From positions 434,001 to 498,000 of the forward strand of contig NZ_SOAV01000004.1 in the NCBI RefSeq assembly GCF_004364245.1: DNA of 64,000 nucleotides. Reading direction: 5' to 3'. Below the pieces are notes generated by a model. That model was not told the origin of the DNA and did no database searches. It saw only the letters and a program-made list of their open reading frames with translations. Of the stretch, positions 33,948 through 41,575 are shown piece after piece. Position 1 is the first letter of the stretch; each line of letters begins with the position of its first letter. The stretch comes from Streptomyces sp. BK208. GTDB taxonomy: Bacteria > Actinomycetota > Actinomycetes > Streptomycetales > Streptomycetaceae. Position numbers and translations under genes: made by a program.

Positions 33948-35081
33948 TCAGGCGATGGTGAGCGGCCGGTCGGCCAGGTACGCGGAGAACGGGCCGGTCA
34001 TCCGGGAGCGCGACGGCGGATGCAGCGAGAGGCCGTTGGCGCAGGCGGCCAGGTGGCCCACCTCGTCGGACGTCATGAAGTTGAGCCCGCCGAGCAGTTC
34101 GACCGCGCGCGGGACGATCCGGACGATGGCGTCCTGGACGCCGTAGCGCACGGACAACGCCTGTGCGAGCGCCGACTCGTCGAGGTCACCGGCGTCGATA
34201 CGCCGGGCGACGCCCTCGGCGGTGGCCGCGGCGGCCTCGGTCTCGACGAACAGGCGTACGCGCTCGTGCTCGGGGATGCGGTCGTTCAGCAACACCCGCT
34301 CCACCAGCGCGCTCGCGGCACCGAGGTAGCTGCCCGTCATCAGCGTCTGGAACCAGATCAGACCGGTCGTCTGGAGTTCGTCGAGCTGTTCACCGGAGGT
34401 CGTCGAGGTGCGCAGCAGGAGTTCCGGCGGTACGAGGACGTCGGTGAGCGTGACCTGTTCGCTCTCGGCCCCGGCCAGGAAGGCGCTGGACCAGAAGCCG
34501 CTGACGCTCAAGCCCTCACTCTCCGCGGGCACGATGGCAACGGCGAGTTCGTCGCCCTGCCCGTCCTCGCGCGGGATCATCACGCTGGCGGTGAGCAGGT
34601 CCATGGAGCGGGCCAGACTGCACGGCCGTTTGACGCCGTTGATCCGGACGCCGTCCGCGGTCACCGTGGCGGTCATCGACGGGTCGAGAACGCCGGCGCC
34701 GCTGCGGCCCTCGGCGAAGCCGGAGGCGATCACGCGGTTGGACGAGGCCACGCCCTCGATCAGCATCCACTCCAGGCCGTCGCCGAGGCCGCCGAGCCCG
34801 ACCAGGGTGGCCATGGAGAAGTGGTGCATGGTGGTGGCCACGGCCAGGGACGGCGAGCGGCTGCCGATGGCCCGCTGCACGCGCAGGGCGTCGAGCGCGG
34901 TGGCGCCCCGGCCCTGGTGGGACTCGGGGACGAGCAGTCCTGGACCGCCGCTGTCCCGGAAGTGCCGGATGCCCGGGCTGCCCGGCCGCTCCAGTTCCAT
35001 CAGCGGGGCCTCGCGCAGGGCGGGGTCCAGTTCGGGCAGCAGCTTCGCAAGGGTGGCGCGTTCACGCTCGAGGAATCTCAT
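33948..35081 (-). CDS. Acyl-CoA dehydrogenase-fold flavoprotein, candidate amine N-hydroxylase
   Basis: 377 residues. The fold is clear, but the usual substrate motif (TEPGAGSD) is replaced by GFAEGRSGAGVLDP, and the C-terminal EGT catalytic-base motif is missing; the end reads LSLHPPSRSRM. This pattern fits class D flavin monooxygenases such as DszC and isobutylamine N-hydroxylase VlmH (from memory). With the flavin reductase nearby it may hydroxylate an amine. ATG 35081 has GGAGGA 10 nt upstream; an in-frame ATG at 35111 is possible. A desaturase role is the main alternative. Confidence 0.75.
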   Translation of the reverse strand: MRFLERERATLAKLLPELDPALREAPLMELERPGSPGIRHFRDSGGPGLLVPESHQGRGATALDALRVQRAIGSRSPSLAVATTMHHFSMATLVGLGGLGDGLEWMLIEGVASSNRVIASGFAEGRSGAGVLDPSMTATVTADGVRINGVKRPCSLARSMDLLTASVMIPREDGQGDELAVAIVPAESEGLSVSGFWSSAFLAGAESEQVTLTDVLVPPELLLRTSTTSGEQLDELQTTGLIWFQTLMTGSYLGAASALVERVLLNDRIPEHERVRLFVETEAAAATAEGVARRIDAGDLDESALAQALSVRYGVQDAIVRIVPRAVELLGGLNFMTSDEVGHLAACANGLSLHPPSRSRMTGPFSAYLADRPLTIA

Positions 35082-35153
35082 GGGCGTGCGGTCCTCCAGA
35101 AGGGGATGCATACGGAATCGGCGCGGCACTCGCGCGGCCGTGGACGCGGTGAC

Positions 35154-36116
35154 TCAGAGGGCGTTGGTGGCGCGCAGCAACTGCCAGACCGCGCCGGGGC
35201 GGGGCTTGCCGCGGAAGGCGATGTACTCCGGCAGGACCACGTGCGGGGCCCACTTCTGCTTGTACTCGAGCTGGGAGGCGGCCGGGTAGATCACGTCGCC
35301 GTGCTCGGCCAGGAAACGGGCGAGCCGGGCGAACAGGGGGCTGGCCCCGGGCAGTTCGAGCTCCGGATCCAGCCCGGTGAACGGGGTGAAGCCGAAGTGC
35401 AGCCAGCCCGCTCCGTCGGCGGTGAGCCGTTCCATGACGGTGGCGTTGAGCGCCTCCATCACGCCGGGCGGAGCGTCGGGGCGGCGCCGGCTGAGGTCGT
35501 GCAGCCAGCCGGGGCGGCTGCCGTAGACCGGCGAGTAGTTGATGTAGCCGGCCGTCTCGCCGTCGATCCGGCCGACGAACAGGCGGCGGTGGCTCTGCAG
35601 GCTCCCGTCGCGCTGGCCGACGAGGAAGCGCAGCTCCTTGACGTGCCGGCCCTTCTCCCGCAGCCAGCACCGGTCGATCCGGTCCAGTTCGGCGCAGTCG
35701 TCGCCGGCCATGACCTCGGCGACCTCCAGGCCCGCCCGCCGGGCGCGCGAGATCTTGTTCCGCAGCCGGACGAACCGTGAACCGCGCAGCGTGAAACGGC
35801 TCAGGTCGACCGCGTACGACGCCCCCAGCTGGTTGACCGTGAAGCCGCTCGCCGCGTACAGCTCGGCGTCCGCCCGCTGCAGTTGCACGGCGACCAGCCG
35901 GCGGCCGGCGTGGGCGGCGAACGCGTCCAGCAGACGTGCCCGGTGTTCCGGCGCGGTGAACGGACCGCCGAACTGCAGTACGTAGCGGCCCGAGGTGCGA
36001 TAGGCACAGGCGCCGTCGAACCCGGCGTCGTGGAAGTACGCGTTCCCGCTGTTGAGGGCGAGAAAGGAACTGGGGTTGTCGCTGTGTGCGGCGAGTGTGT
36101 CAAGCACGGACGGCAT
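35154..36116 (-). CDS. DUF2156 / MprF C-terminal-like aminoacyltransferase (VlmA-like candidate)
   Basis: 320 residues with a tandem GNAT-like fold as in lysyl-phosphatidylglycerol synthases but no membrane domain. VRLRNKISRARRAGLEV, GYINYSPVYGSRPGWLHDLSRRRPDAPPGVMEAL and LHFGFTPF are typical of the family, whose members transfer an amino acid from aminoacyl-tRNA. VlmA of valanimycin synthesis is such an enzyme (seryl transfer to a hydroxylamine). The gene overlaps the upstream membrane-protein gene by 17 bp. Confidence 0.85.
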   Translation of the reverse strand: MPSVLDTLAAHSDNPSSFLALNSGNAYFHDAGFDGACAYRTSGRYVLQFGGPFTAPEHRARLLDAFAAHAGRRLVAVQLQRADAELYAASGFTVNQLGASYAVDLSRFTLRGSRFVRLRNKISRARRAGLEVAEVMAGDDCAELDRIDRCWLREKGRHVKELRFLVGQRDGSLQSHRRLFVGRIDGETAGYINYSPVYGSRPGWLHDLSRRRPDAPPGVMEALNATVMERLTADGAGWLHFGFTPFTGLDPELELPGASPLFARLARFLAEHGDVIYPAASQLEYKQKWAPHVVLPEYIAFRGKPRPGAVWQLLRATNAL

Positions 36117-36606
36117 CGGCGTCCTCCACGGAAGTCCGCGCGGCGCCGTTTTCGCCGGAGACCGCCGCCGAGTGGTACCGCAGCTCGAACCTGCGGAACT
36201 CCGGCGTGGTTTCCGGCTCGAAGGCGACCCCGAAGGGTTTGAGGGAGTTCCCGAAGAGGGCCCGGTCGCCCATGAGGTGGATCGGGAGGGCCAGCAGCGC
36301 CCACTCCGGCCGGACCAACAGCGCCCACGCCCCGGCCAGGGCGCCCGCCGTGACCAGGCTGTGCATCGTGTTGTAGGCCACGTAGCAGGCGCGCGGAACG
36401 TGTCCTTCCGGGCTGCGCCGGAAGGCGATCGCGCCGGGCAGGTATCCGACGACGTCGATCACCGCGAACAGCAGCACGAAGACGGCCCAGCGGATTTCCG
36501 CGAGGTGCTGGAATGCGAGCACGAGCGATACGGTGAGAAAGCCCAGCCATTCGAGTCGGGAGAGAGCGAAGGTGGTCTTCGTCTCGAAACGGTTCTTGGC
36601 GTCCAC
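36100..36606 (-). CDS. Small integral membrane protein (VlmO-like candidate)
   Basis: 168 residues with about four hydrophobic segments (near 20-35, 40-57, 82-100 and 103-118). Conserved-looking polar residues lie within them: His in AFQHLAE, Asp in VIDVVGY, His in YNTMHSL and His/Asp in PIHLMGDRALFGN, suggesting an enzyme and not only an anchor. In valanimycin synthesis the membrane protein VlmO forms the N-N bond; coupling here to the DUF2156 gene fits that role. GTG 36606 is the first gene of the operon. Confidence 0.72.
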   Translation of the reverse strand: MDAKNRFETKTTFALSRLEWLGFLTVSLVLAFQHLAEIRWAVFVLLFAVIDVVGYLPGAIAFRRSPEGHVPRACYVAYNTMHSLVTAGALAGAWALLVRPEWALLALPIHLMGDRALFGNSLKPFGVAFEPETTPEFRRFELRYHSAAVSGENGAARTSVEDADAVRA

Positions 36607-36681
36607 GGGCGCTCCTGGATTGCGCTTACGATTCCGGGGCGCGGCCTCGGCCCGCCCCCTCGCTGTGGTCTGTCACTCCGG

Positions 36682-36713
36682 TTTACGCACCAGCGGGTCC
36701 AACCCCTCGTAAA
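36682..36713. promoter_or_regulatory. Inverted repeat between the amine operon and the MocR gene
   Basis: TTTACG (36682-36687) and CGTAAA (36708-36713) face each other across 20 bp in the 162-bp divergent region. MocR regulators often bind spaced repeats beside their own gene, so this is a candidate operator for both directions. Confidence 0.4.
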
Positions 36714-36768
36714 GTGGAGCCGATTGAGAAGACGTGGTGCAGACGTGATGTCCGGGGGGACTTCTTTC

Positions 36769-38232
36769 ATGACGCCGTCGACCGGTCCGGACGGTCCTCC
36801 GGGCTCCGCCGCCGGCAGCGCGGCCTGGGAGTTGCTGCTGCCCGCCGCCTCGGCACCGGCACGCGCGCGTGGCCGCGCCTTGCAGGAGTCCCTGCGCGAC
36901 GCGGTCCGCTCGGGCCGGCTCACACCGGGCACCCGCCTCCCGTCCAGCCGGGACCTGGCGGCCGACCTCAAGGTGTCACGGGGGCTGGTGACGGAGGCAT
37001 ACGAGCAGCTGACGGCCGAGGGCTATCTGCGCAGCGGGCAGGGCGCGGGGACGTGGGTGGGGGACGCCGTACGGGCCGCCCGTCCACGCCCGCGTGATCT
37101 CGCCCCGCGCTCCCCCGCCGATCGCGTCGACTTCGTGCCGGGGACACCGGATCTGTCGCTCTTCCCGCGCTCGGCCTGGGCCGCCGCGCAGCGGGGCGTA
37201 CTGGCGGACCTGCCGCACGAGAGCCTCGGCTATCCCGACCCGCGCGGGCTGCCCGGGCTGCGGACCGCCCTGGCCGAGCTGCTCGCGCGGCGCCGGGGTG
37301 TGGTGGCGGACCCGGAACGGATCATGGTGGTCTCCGGCGTGGCACAGGCCACCTCGCTGCTGGCGAGCGTGCTCCACGCGCGCGGGACGCGCACCGCCGG
37401 TGTCGAGGACCCCGGCAGCCCTCAGCACCACGCCCTGTACGCCGCGGCCGGCCTCGACGCCGTGCCCCTCCCCCTGGACGACGAGGGCCTCGCCACGGGC
37501 CCGCTGTACGCGTCGGACGTCCGGCTCGTGGTGACGACACCGGCCCACCAGTTCCCCACCGGGATCGCCTACTCGGCGCGGCGGCGCGCCGAACTGCTCG
37601 ACTGGGCACGGTCCGTGGACGGCCTCGTCCTGGAGGACGACTACGACGGCGACTTCCGCTACGACCGTGCGCCGGTGGGCGCGCTCCAGGGGCTCGATCC
37701 GGAACGCGTCGCCTATACGGGCTCGGTCAGCAAGTCCCTCGCCCCGGGGCTGCGGCTGGGCTGGCTGCTGGTGCCCGACTGGCTGGCGGACGCCGTGGTC
37801 GAGCGCAAGCGCACCACCGACCTCGGCCACCCGACCCTCGACCAGGCGGTCTTCGCCCGCTTCGTCGAGCGTGGCGACTACGACCGCCGGCTCCGTGTCT
37901 GCCAGCGCGCCTACCGGGAGCGCCGGGACGCCCTGGTGGCCGCGCTGGCCGAGCACTTCCCCGGCTCACGGGTCACCGGCGTCGCCGCCGGCCTGCACGC
38001 CATCGCCACGCTTCCGGAGCGGTTCGGGCCCGAGGAGGGGTTCCTCGCGCGCGTGACGGAGGCGGACGTCGCGGTGCGCCCGCTGACGGCGTACGCGCAC
38101 GGCGGTGCGGCCGGCGGACCGGCGGGCGAGGGTCCGGTGACGGCGAGGGAGGTGCGGCTGGTGCTGGGGTACGCGCATCTGACGCCGGGACGGATCCGGG
38201 AAGGGGTGGCGAGGATGGCACGGGCCGTGTGA
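36769..38232 (+). CDS. MocR/PdxR-type regulator (GntR helix-turn-helix fused to aminotransferase fold)
   Basis: 487 residues. The winged helix-turn-helix (residues 30-95: LPSSRDLAADLKVSRGLVTEAY) is fused to a class I aminotransferase-like domain with Lys near residue 320 in SKSLAPGLRLGW, which binds PLP. MocR proteins sense amines, amino acids or PLP. ATG 36769 is chosen because a G6 stretch lies 9 nt upstream; ATG 36748 is in frame and possible. Divergent from the amine operon, so it may control it. Confidence 0.9.
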   Translation: MTPSTGPDGPPGSAAGSAAWELLLPAASAPARARGRALQESLRDAVRSGRLTPGTRLPSSRDLAADLKVSRGLVTEAYEQLTAEGYLRSGQGAGTWVGDAVRAARPRPRDLAPRSPADRVDFVPGTPDLSLFPRSAWAAAQRGVLADLPHESLGYPDPRGLPGLRTALAELLARRRGVVADPERIMVVSGVAQATSLLASVLHARGTRTAGVEDPGSPQHHALYAAAGLDAVPLPLDDEGLATGPLYASDVRLVVTTPAHQFPTGIAYSARRRAELLDWARSVDGLVLEDDYDGDFRYDRAPVGALQGLDPERVAYTGSVSKSLAPGLRLGWLLVPDWLADAVVERKRTTDLGHPTLDQAVFARFVERGDYDRRLRVCQRAYRERRDALVAALAEHFPGSRVTGVAAGLHAIATLPERFGPEEGFLARVTEADVAVRPLTAYAHGGAAGGPAGEGPVTAREVRLVLGYAHLTPGRIREGVARMARAV

Positions 38233-38236
38233 CGCG

Positions 38237-38253
38237 GCACCCGCCGCGGGTGC
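38237..38253 (+). terminator. Short hairpin after the MocR gene
   Basis: GCACCCG and CGGGTGC pair across CCG, 4 bp after the stop codon. A second weaker stem (CCCCAGG/CCTGGGG) lies at 38273-38288. Confidence 0.5.
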
Positions 38254-38305
38254 GCCACGGATTGCTCGGGACCCCCAGGACCCTGGGGCTCCCAGGACCC
38301 CAGGT

Positions 38306-38376
38306 GCGTCCGGGTGTCCCGGGCGTCCGGGGCGTCCGGGGCGTCCGGGGCGTCCGGGGCGTCCGGGGCGTCCGGG
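38306..38376. repeat. GCGTCCGGG nonamer tandem repeat
   Basis: Six perfect consecutive copies occupy 38323-38376; another perfect copy (38306-38314) and a degenerate unit precede them. The repeat lies between the MocR gene and the phosphatase and belongs to no supported gene. Copy number probably varies between strains. Confidence 0.9.
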
Positions 38377-38489
38377 TTGTTCACCCGCAATTTCCGTGGG
38401 CGCCGCGCGGTGCCAGTAGGTCTGGCTCTGCACACTGGCTCGAACCCGGGCCCGTACACCGGCCGGATCCCGTCCCTGGAGGCGCATCC

Positions 38490-40076
38490 ATGTCACCACG
38501 TCCGTTGCCCGCCCGCCGCAGCGTGCTGCGCGCGTCGCTCGCCACGTCGGCGGCCCTGACCCTGCCCACCACCCTCGGGGCGGCTCCGGCGTTCGCCCGT
38601 TCCGGGCGGCCGGGGGCGGGCTGGGGCGTGCAGACGGGAGACGTGACCTCCCACTCCGGTCTGGTCTGGGTGCGGTCCGACCGGCCGGCCCGGATGATCG
38701 TCGAGACGTCGGCCACCGAGTCGTTCCGCCACCCGCACCGGTGGCACGGTCCGCTGCTCGGGCGCGGCACCGACTTCACCGGCACCACCCGGCTGCGCGG
38801 CCTGCCGCCGGGCGAGCAGATCCACTACCGCGTGCTGCTCGCCGACCCGGACGACCCGCGCCGCACGGGCGAGCCGGTCACGGGCACCTTCCGCACCGTG
38901 CCGGTCCGACGCCGCGAGGGCGTGCGTTTCGTGTGGTCCGGCGACCTCGCGGGGCAGGGCTGGGGCATCAACCCGGACCTCGGCGGCTACCGCATCTACG
39001 AGGCCATGGGCGCCCTGGACCCGGACTTCTTCCTGTGCAGCGGCGACAACATCTACGCCGACGGCCCCATCGCCGCAACGGCCCCCCTGCCGGACGGCGG
39101 CACCTGGCGGAACATCACGACCGAGGAGAAGTCCAAGGTCGCCGAGACCCTCGCCGAGTTCCGCGGCAACTTCCGCTACAACCTGCTCGACGAGAACCTG
39201 CGGCGCTTCAACGCGCGGGTTCCGTCGATCGTCCAGTGGGACGACCACGAGGTCCGCAACAACTGGTACCCGGGCCAGGTGATCGCGGACACGGACGACC
39301 GGTACACGGAGAAGAGCGTCGACGTCCTGGCCGCCCGCGCCCGGCGCGCGTTCAGCGAGTACTTCCCGGTCTCCACCCTGCTCCCCGGCGCGCGCGAGGG
39401 GCGTGTGCACCGGGTGCTGCGCCAGGGCCCGCTGCTCGACGTGTTCGTGCTGGACATGCGGACCTACCGCAACGCCAACTCCCCCGGCGAGCAGACCGTG
39501 GACCCGCAGGGCATCCTGGGCCGGGAGCAGTTGGAGTGGCTGAAGCGGGAGCTGGCCCGGTCGCGCGCCGTGTGGAAGGTGATCGCGGCGGACATGCCGA
39601 TCGGACTCGTCGTGCCGGACGCCACCGAGGGCGCGCCCAACATCGAGGCGATCGCGCAGGGCGATCCCGGCGCTCCGCTGGGCCGCGAGCTGCAGATCGC
39701 GGAGCTGCTGCGTTTCGTCAAGCACCGGCGGATCACCGGCACGGTGTGGCTGACGGCCGACGTGCACCACACCTCGGCCCAGCACTACCAGCCGTCGCGG
39801 GCCGCGTTCGACGACTTCGAGCCGTTCTGGGAGTTCGTGTCGGGGCCGCTCAACGCGGGCGCGTTCCCGGCGAGCGGGCTGGACGGCACCTTCGGTCCCG
39901 AACGGGTCTTCGTGAAGGCGCCGACCGCCTCGAACGTCTCGCCCGCGGGTGGTTACCAGTTCTTCGGCGAGGTCCACATCGACGGCGACAGCGCCGACAT
40001 GACGGTGCGCCTGCGCGAGCAGGACGGCACGGTGCTGTTCACGAAGGTGCTGCGACCGGGCCGCGTCGGCCAGTAG
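38490..40076 (+). CDS. PhoD-like alkaline phosphatase D, Tat-exported
   Basis: 528 residues. The Tat signal has twin arginines in ARRSVLRASLAT, then a hydrophobic stretch ending APAFA near residue 35. The PhoD metallophosphatase motifs follow: GDNIYAD, QWDDHEVRNNW and DVHHTS. It should hydrolyse phosphodiesters or monoesters outside the membrane, with Ca/Fe cofactors in the family. ATG 38490 has GGAGG upstream; the longer frame through the nonamer repeat is not credible. Confidence 0.92.
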   Translation: MSPRPLPARRSVLRASLATSAALTLPTTLGAAPAFARSGRPGAGWGVQTGDVTSHSGLVWVRSDRPARMIVETSATESFRHPHRWHGPLLGRGTDFTGTTRLRGLPPGEQIHYRVLLADPDDPRRTGEPVTGTFRTVPVRRREGVRFVWSGDLAGQGWGINPDLGGYRIYEAMGALDPDFFLCSGDNIYADGPIAATAPLPDGGTWRNITTEEKSKVAETLAEFRGNFRYNLLDENLRRFNARVPSIVQWDDHEVRNNWYPGQVIADTDDRYTEKSVDVLAARARRAFSEYFPVSTLLPGAREGRVHRVLRQGPLLDVFVLDMRTYRNANSPGEQTVDPQGILGREQLEWLKRELARSRAVWKVIAADMPIGLVVPDATEGAPNIEAIAQGDPGAPLGRELQIAELLRFVKHRRITGTVWLTADVHHTSAQHYQPSRAAFDDFEPFWEFVSGPLNAGAFPASGLDGTFGPERVFVKAPTASNVSPAGGYQFFGEVHIDGDSADMTVRLREQDGTVLFTKVLRPGRVGQ

Positions 40077-40225
40077 TCCCGTAGCCTGTCGGGTGTGCCG
40101 CGCATCGGCGTCATCCCCCGGTGCGCGGCCGGAACGGGAGCCCGGCCCGGGGTGCCGGACCCCTCTTTACCCGTCGGTCACAGAGCGTTCGCGACCACGC
40201 AACACCCCTCCGTCACAGTGGGTGC

Positions 40226-41557
40226 ATGAGTCGAGACATGTCCGATGTGACGGACGCCGTGGCCCACCTCTTCCAGCAGGGCACCGCGGTGCCCGCCATG
40301 CTGCTGGCCTCGGTGGCCGCCCTGATCGCCACGGCGGGCTTCCGCACCCGCTGGTCACGACGCCACGGGCAGGCGCCACCGGCGGACGATACCGGCGCCC
40401 GGCCACCGAGTGCGGAGCGGGCGGCCGGGCCCGCGCCGACCGGGCACGAGGGCGCCGGGAGCGCACTGTGGCGGATGCGGACGACGGTGCGGGACGCGCC
40501 GGGATCACTCGCCGTGCTGTGCGCCGCCCTGGCCGGCCGGCGGATCGACATCCTGAGCCTGCAGACGCATCCGCTGGCCGAGGGCACGGTGGACGAGTTC
40601 CTGCTCCGTGCCCCGGGCGAGCTGAGCGGGACGGAGCTGGCCGAGGTGGTGACGGCGGCGGGCGGTGCCCGGACCTGGACCGAGCGGGCCGATGCCCACG
40701 ACCTGGTGGACGCGCCCACCCGGGTCCTGGGCCTGGCCGCCCGCACGGCCCTGGACACGGCGGAACTCCCGCTGGCCCTGCGTCAGTTGCTGGGCCGGTG
40801 CACGATCCGGTCCCTCCCCCCGGCGGCGGGCGCCGGTGCGGGTGCCGGCGACGCCGTGCCGCCGGAGGGCACGCTGGAGGACACCGTGCTGCGGCTGCGG
40901 GCCCCGGAGGGCGGGGTGATCAGCGTGGAGCGCCCCCACCTGCCGTTCACCCCGGCCGAGTTCGCACGGGCCCGGGCCCTGGTCGAGCTGGACGCCCGGC
41001 TCGGTCCGCGCATCCCGCGTGCCCGGGACGTCCTGACGCTTCCCGAGGGGAGCGACATCACGGTGCGCCGCGCCGACACGCGGGACGTTCCGGCCGCCAG
41101 GGCGATGCACGAGCGGTGCTCGGCGCAGACCCTCGGGCTGCGCTACCACGGCCCGGTGCGGGACGCCGACCGCTACCTCAACCACCTGCTCAGCCCCCGA
41201 TTCGGCCGTACCCTCGCCGTGCAGACCGCGTCGGGACGGATCGTGGGGCTCGGCCACCTGTTGTGGGACGGGGACGAGACGGAGGTCGCACTGCTCGTCG
41301 AGGACGCGTGGCAGCGCCGCGGCATCGGCGGTGAACTCCTCGGCCGTCTCGTGGCGATGGCGGCGGAGACGGGCTGCGAGAGCGTCTACGCGGTCACGCA
41401 GGCGTCCAACACCGGCATGGTCGCCGCGATGCGCGGCCTGGGCCTCCCCCTCGACTACCAGATCGAGGAGGGGACCCTGGTCGTCACGGCCCGCCTGGCC
41501 CCGTCCGCCCGTCCCGGAGCGGGCGTGCCCCACGAGGAGCGGATCGGCCGGGACTGA
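40226..41557 (+). CDS. GNAT-family acetyltransferase with N-terminal membrane segment and ACT domain
   Basis: 443 residues: a hydrophobic segment (about 20-38, VPAMLLASVAALIATA), a disordered linker, an ACT-like domain (about 75-140, RDAPGSLAVLCAALAGRRIDI) and a C-terminal GNAT domain (about 280-425) with VEDAWQRRGIGGELL as the acetyl-CoA loop. ACT domains usually bind amino acids, so acetylation may be amino-acid controlled. ATG 40226 is chosen; ATG 40238 is an alternative. Confidence 0.82.
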   Translation: MSRDMSDVTDAVAHLFQQGTAVPAMLLASVAALIATAGFRTRWSRRHGQAPPADDTGARPPSAERAAGPAPTGHEGAGSALWRMRTTVRDAPGSLAVLCAALAGRRIDILSLQTHPLAEGTVDEFLLRAPGELSGTELAEVVTAAGGARTWTERADAHDLVDAPTRVLGLAARTALDTAELPLALRQLLGRCTIRSLPPAAGAGAGAGDAVPPEGTLEDTVLRLRAPEGGVISVERPHLPFTPAEFARARALVELDARLGPRIPRARDVLTLPEGSDITVRRADTRDVPAARAMHERCSAQTLGLRYHGPVRDADRYLNHLLSPRFGRTLAVQTASGRIVGLGHLLWDGDETEVALLVEDAWQRRGIGGELLGRLVAMAAETGCESVYAVTQASNTGMVAAMRGLGLPLDYQIEEGTLVVTARLAPSARPGAGVPHEERIGRD

Positions 41558-41575
41558 CCGGCGGCGCCGGCGCGG

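Noticed and set aside
38306..38376. CRISPR-like array
   Set aside because: Repeats are only 9 bp and directly adjacent without spacers; no cas genes are present.
38229..38489. N-terminal extension of the phosphatase through the nonamer repeat
   Set aside because: The Tat signal peptide starts at 38490 with a good ribosome-binding site. The upstream frame encodes only repeat-derived sequence.
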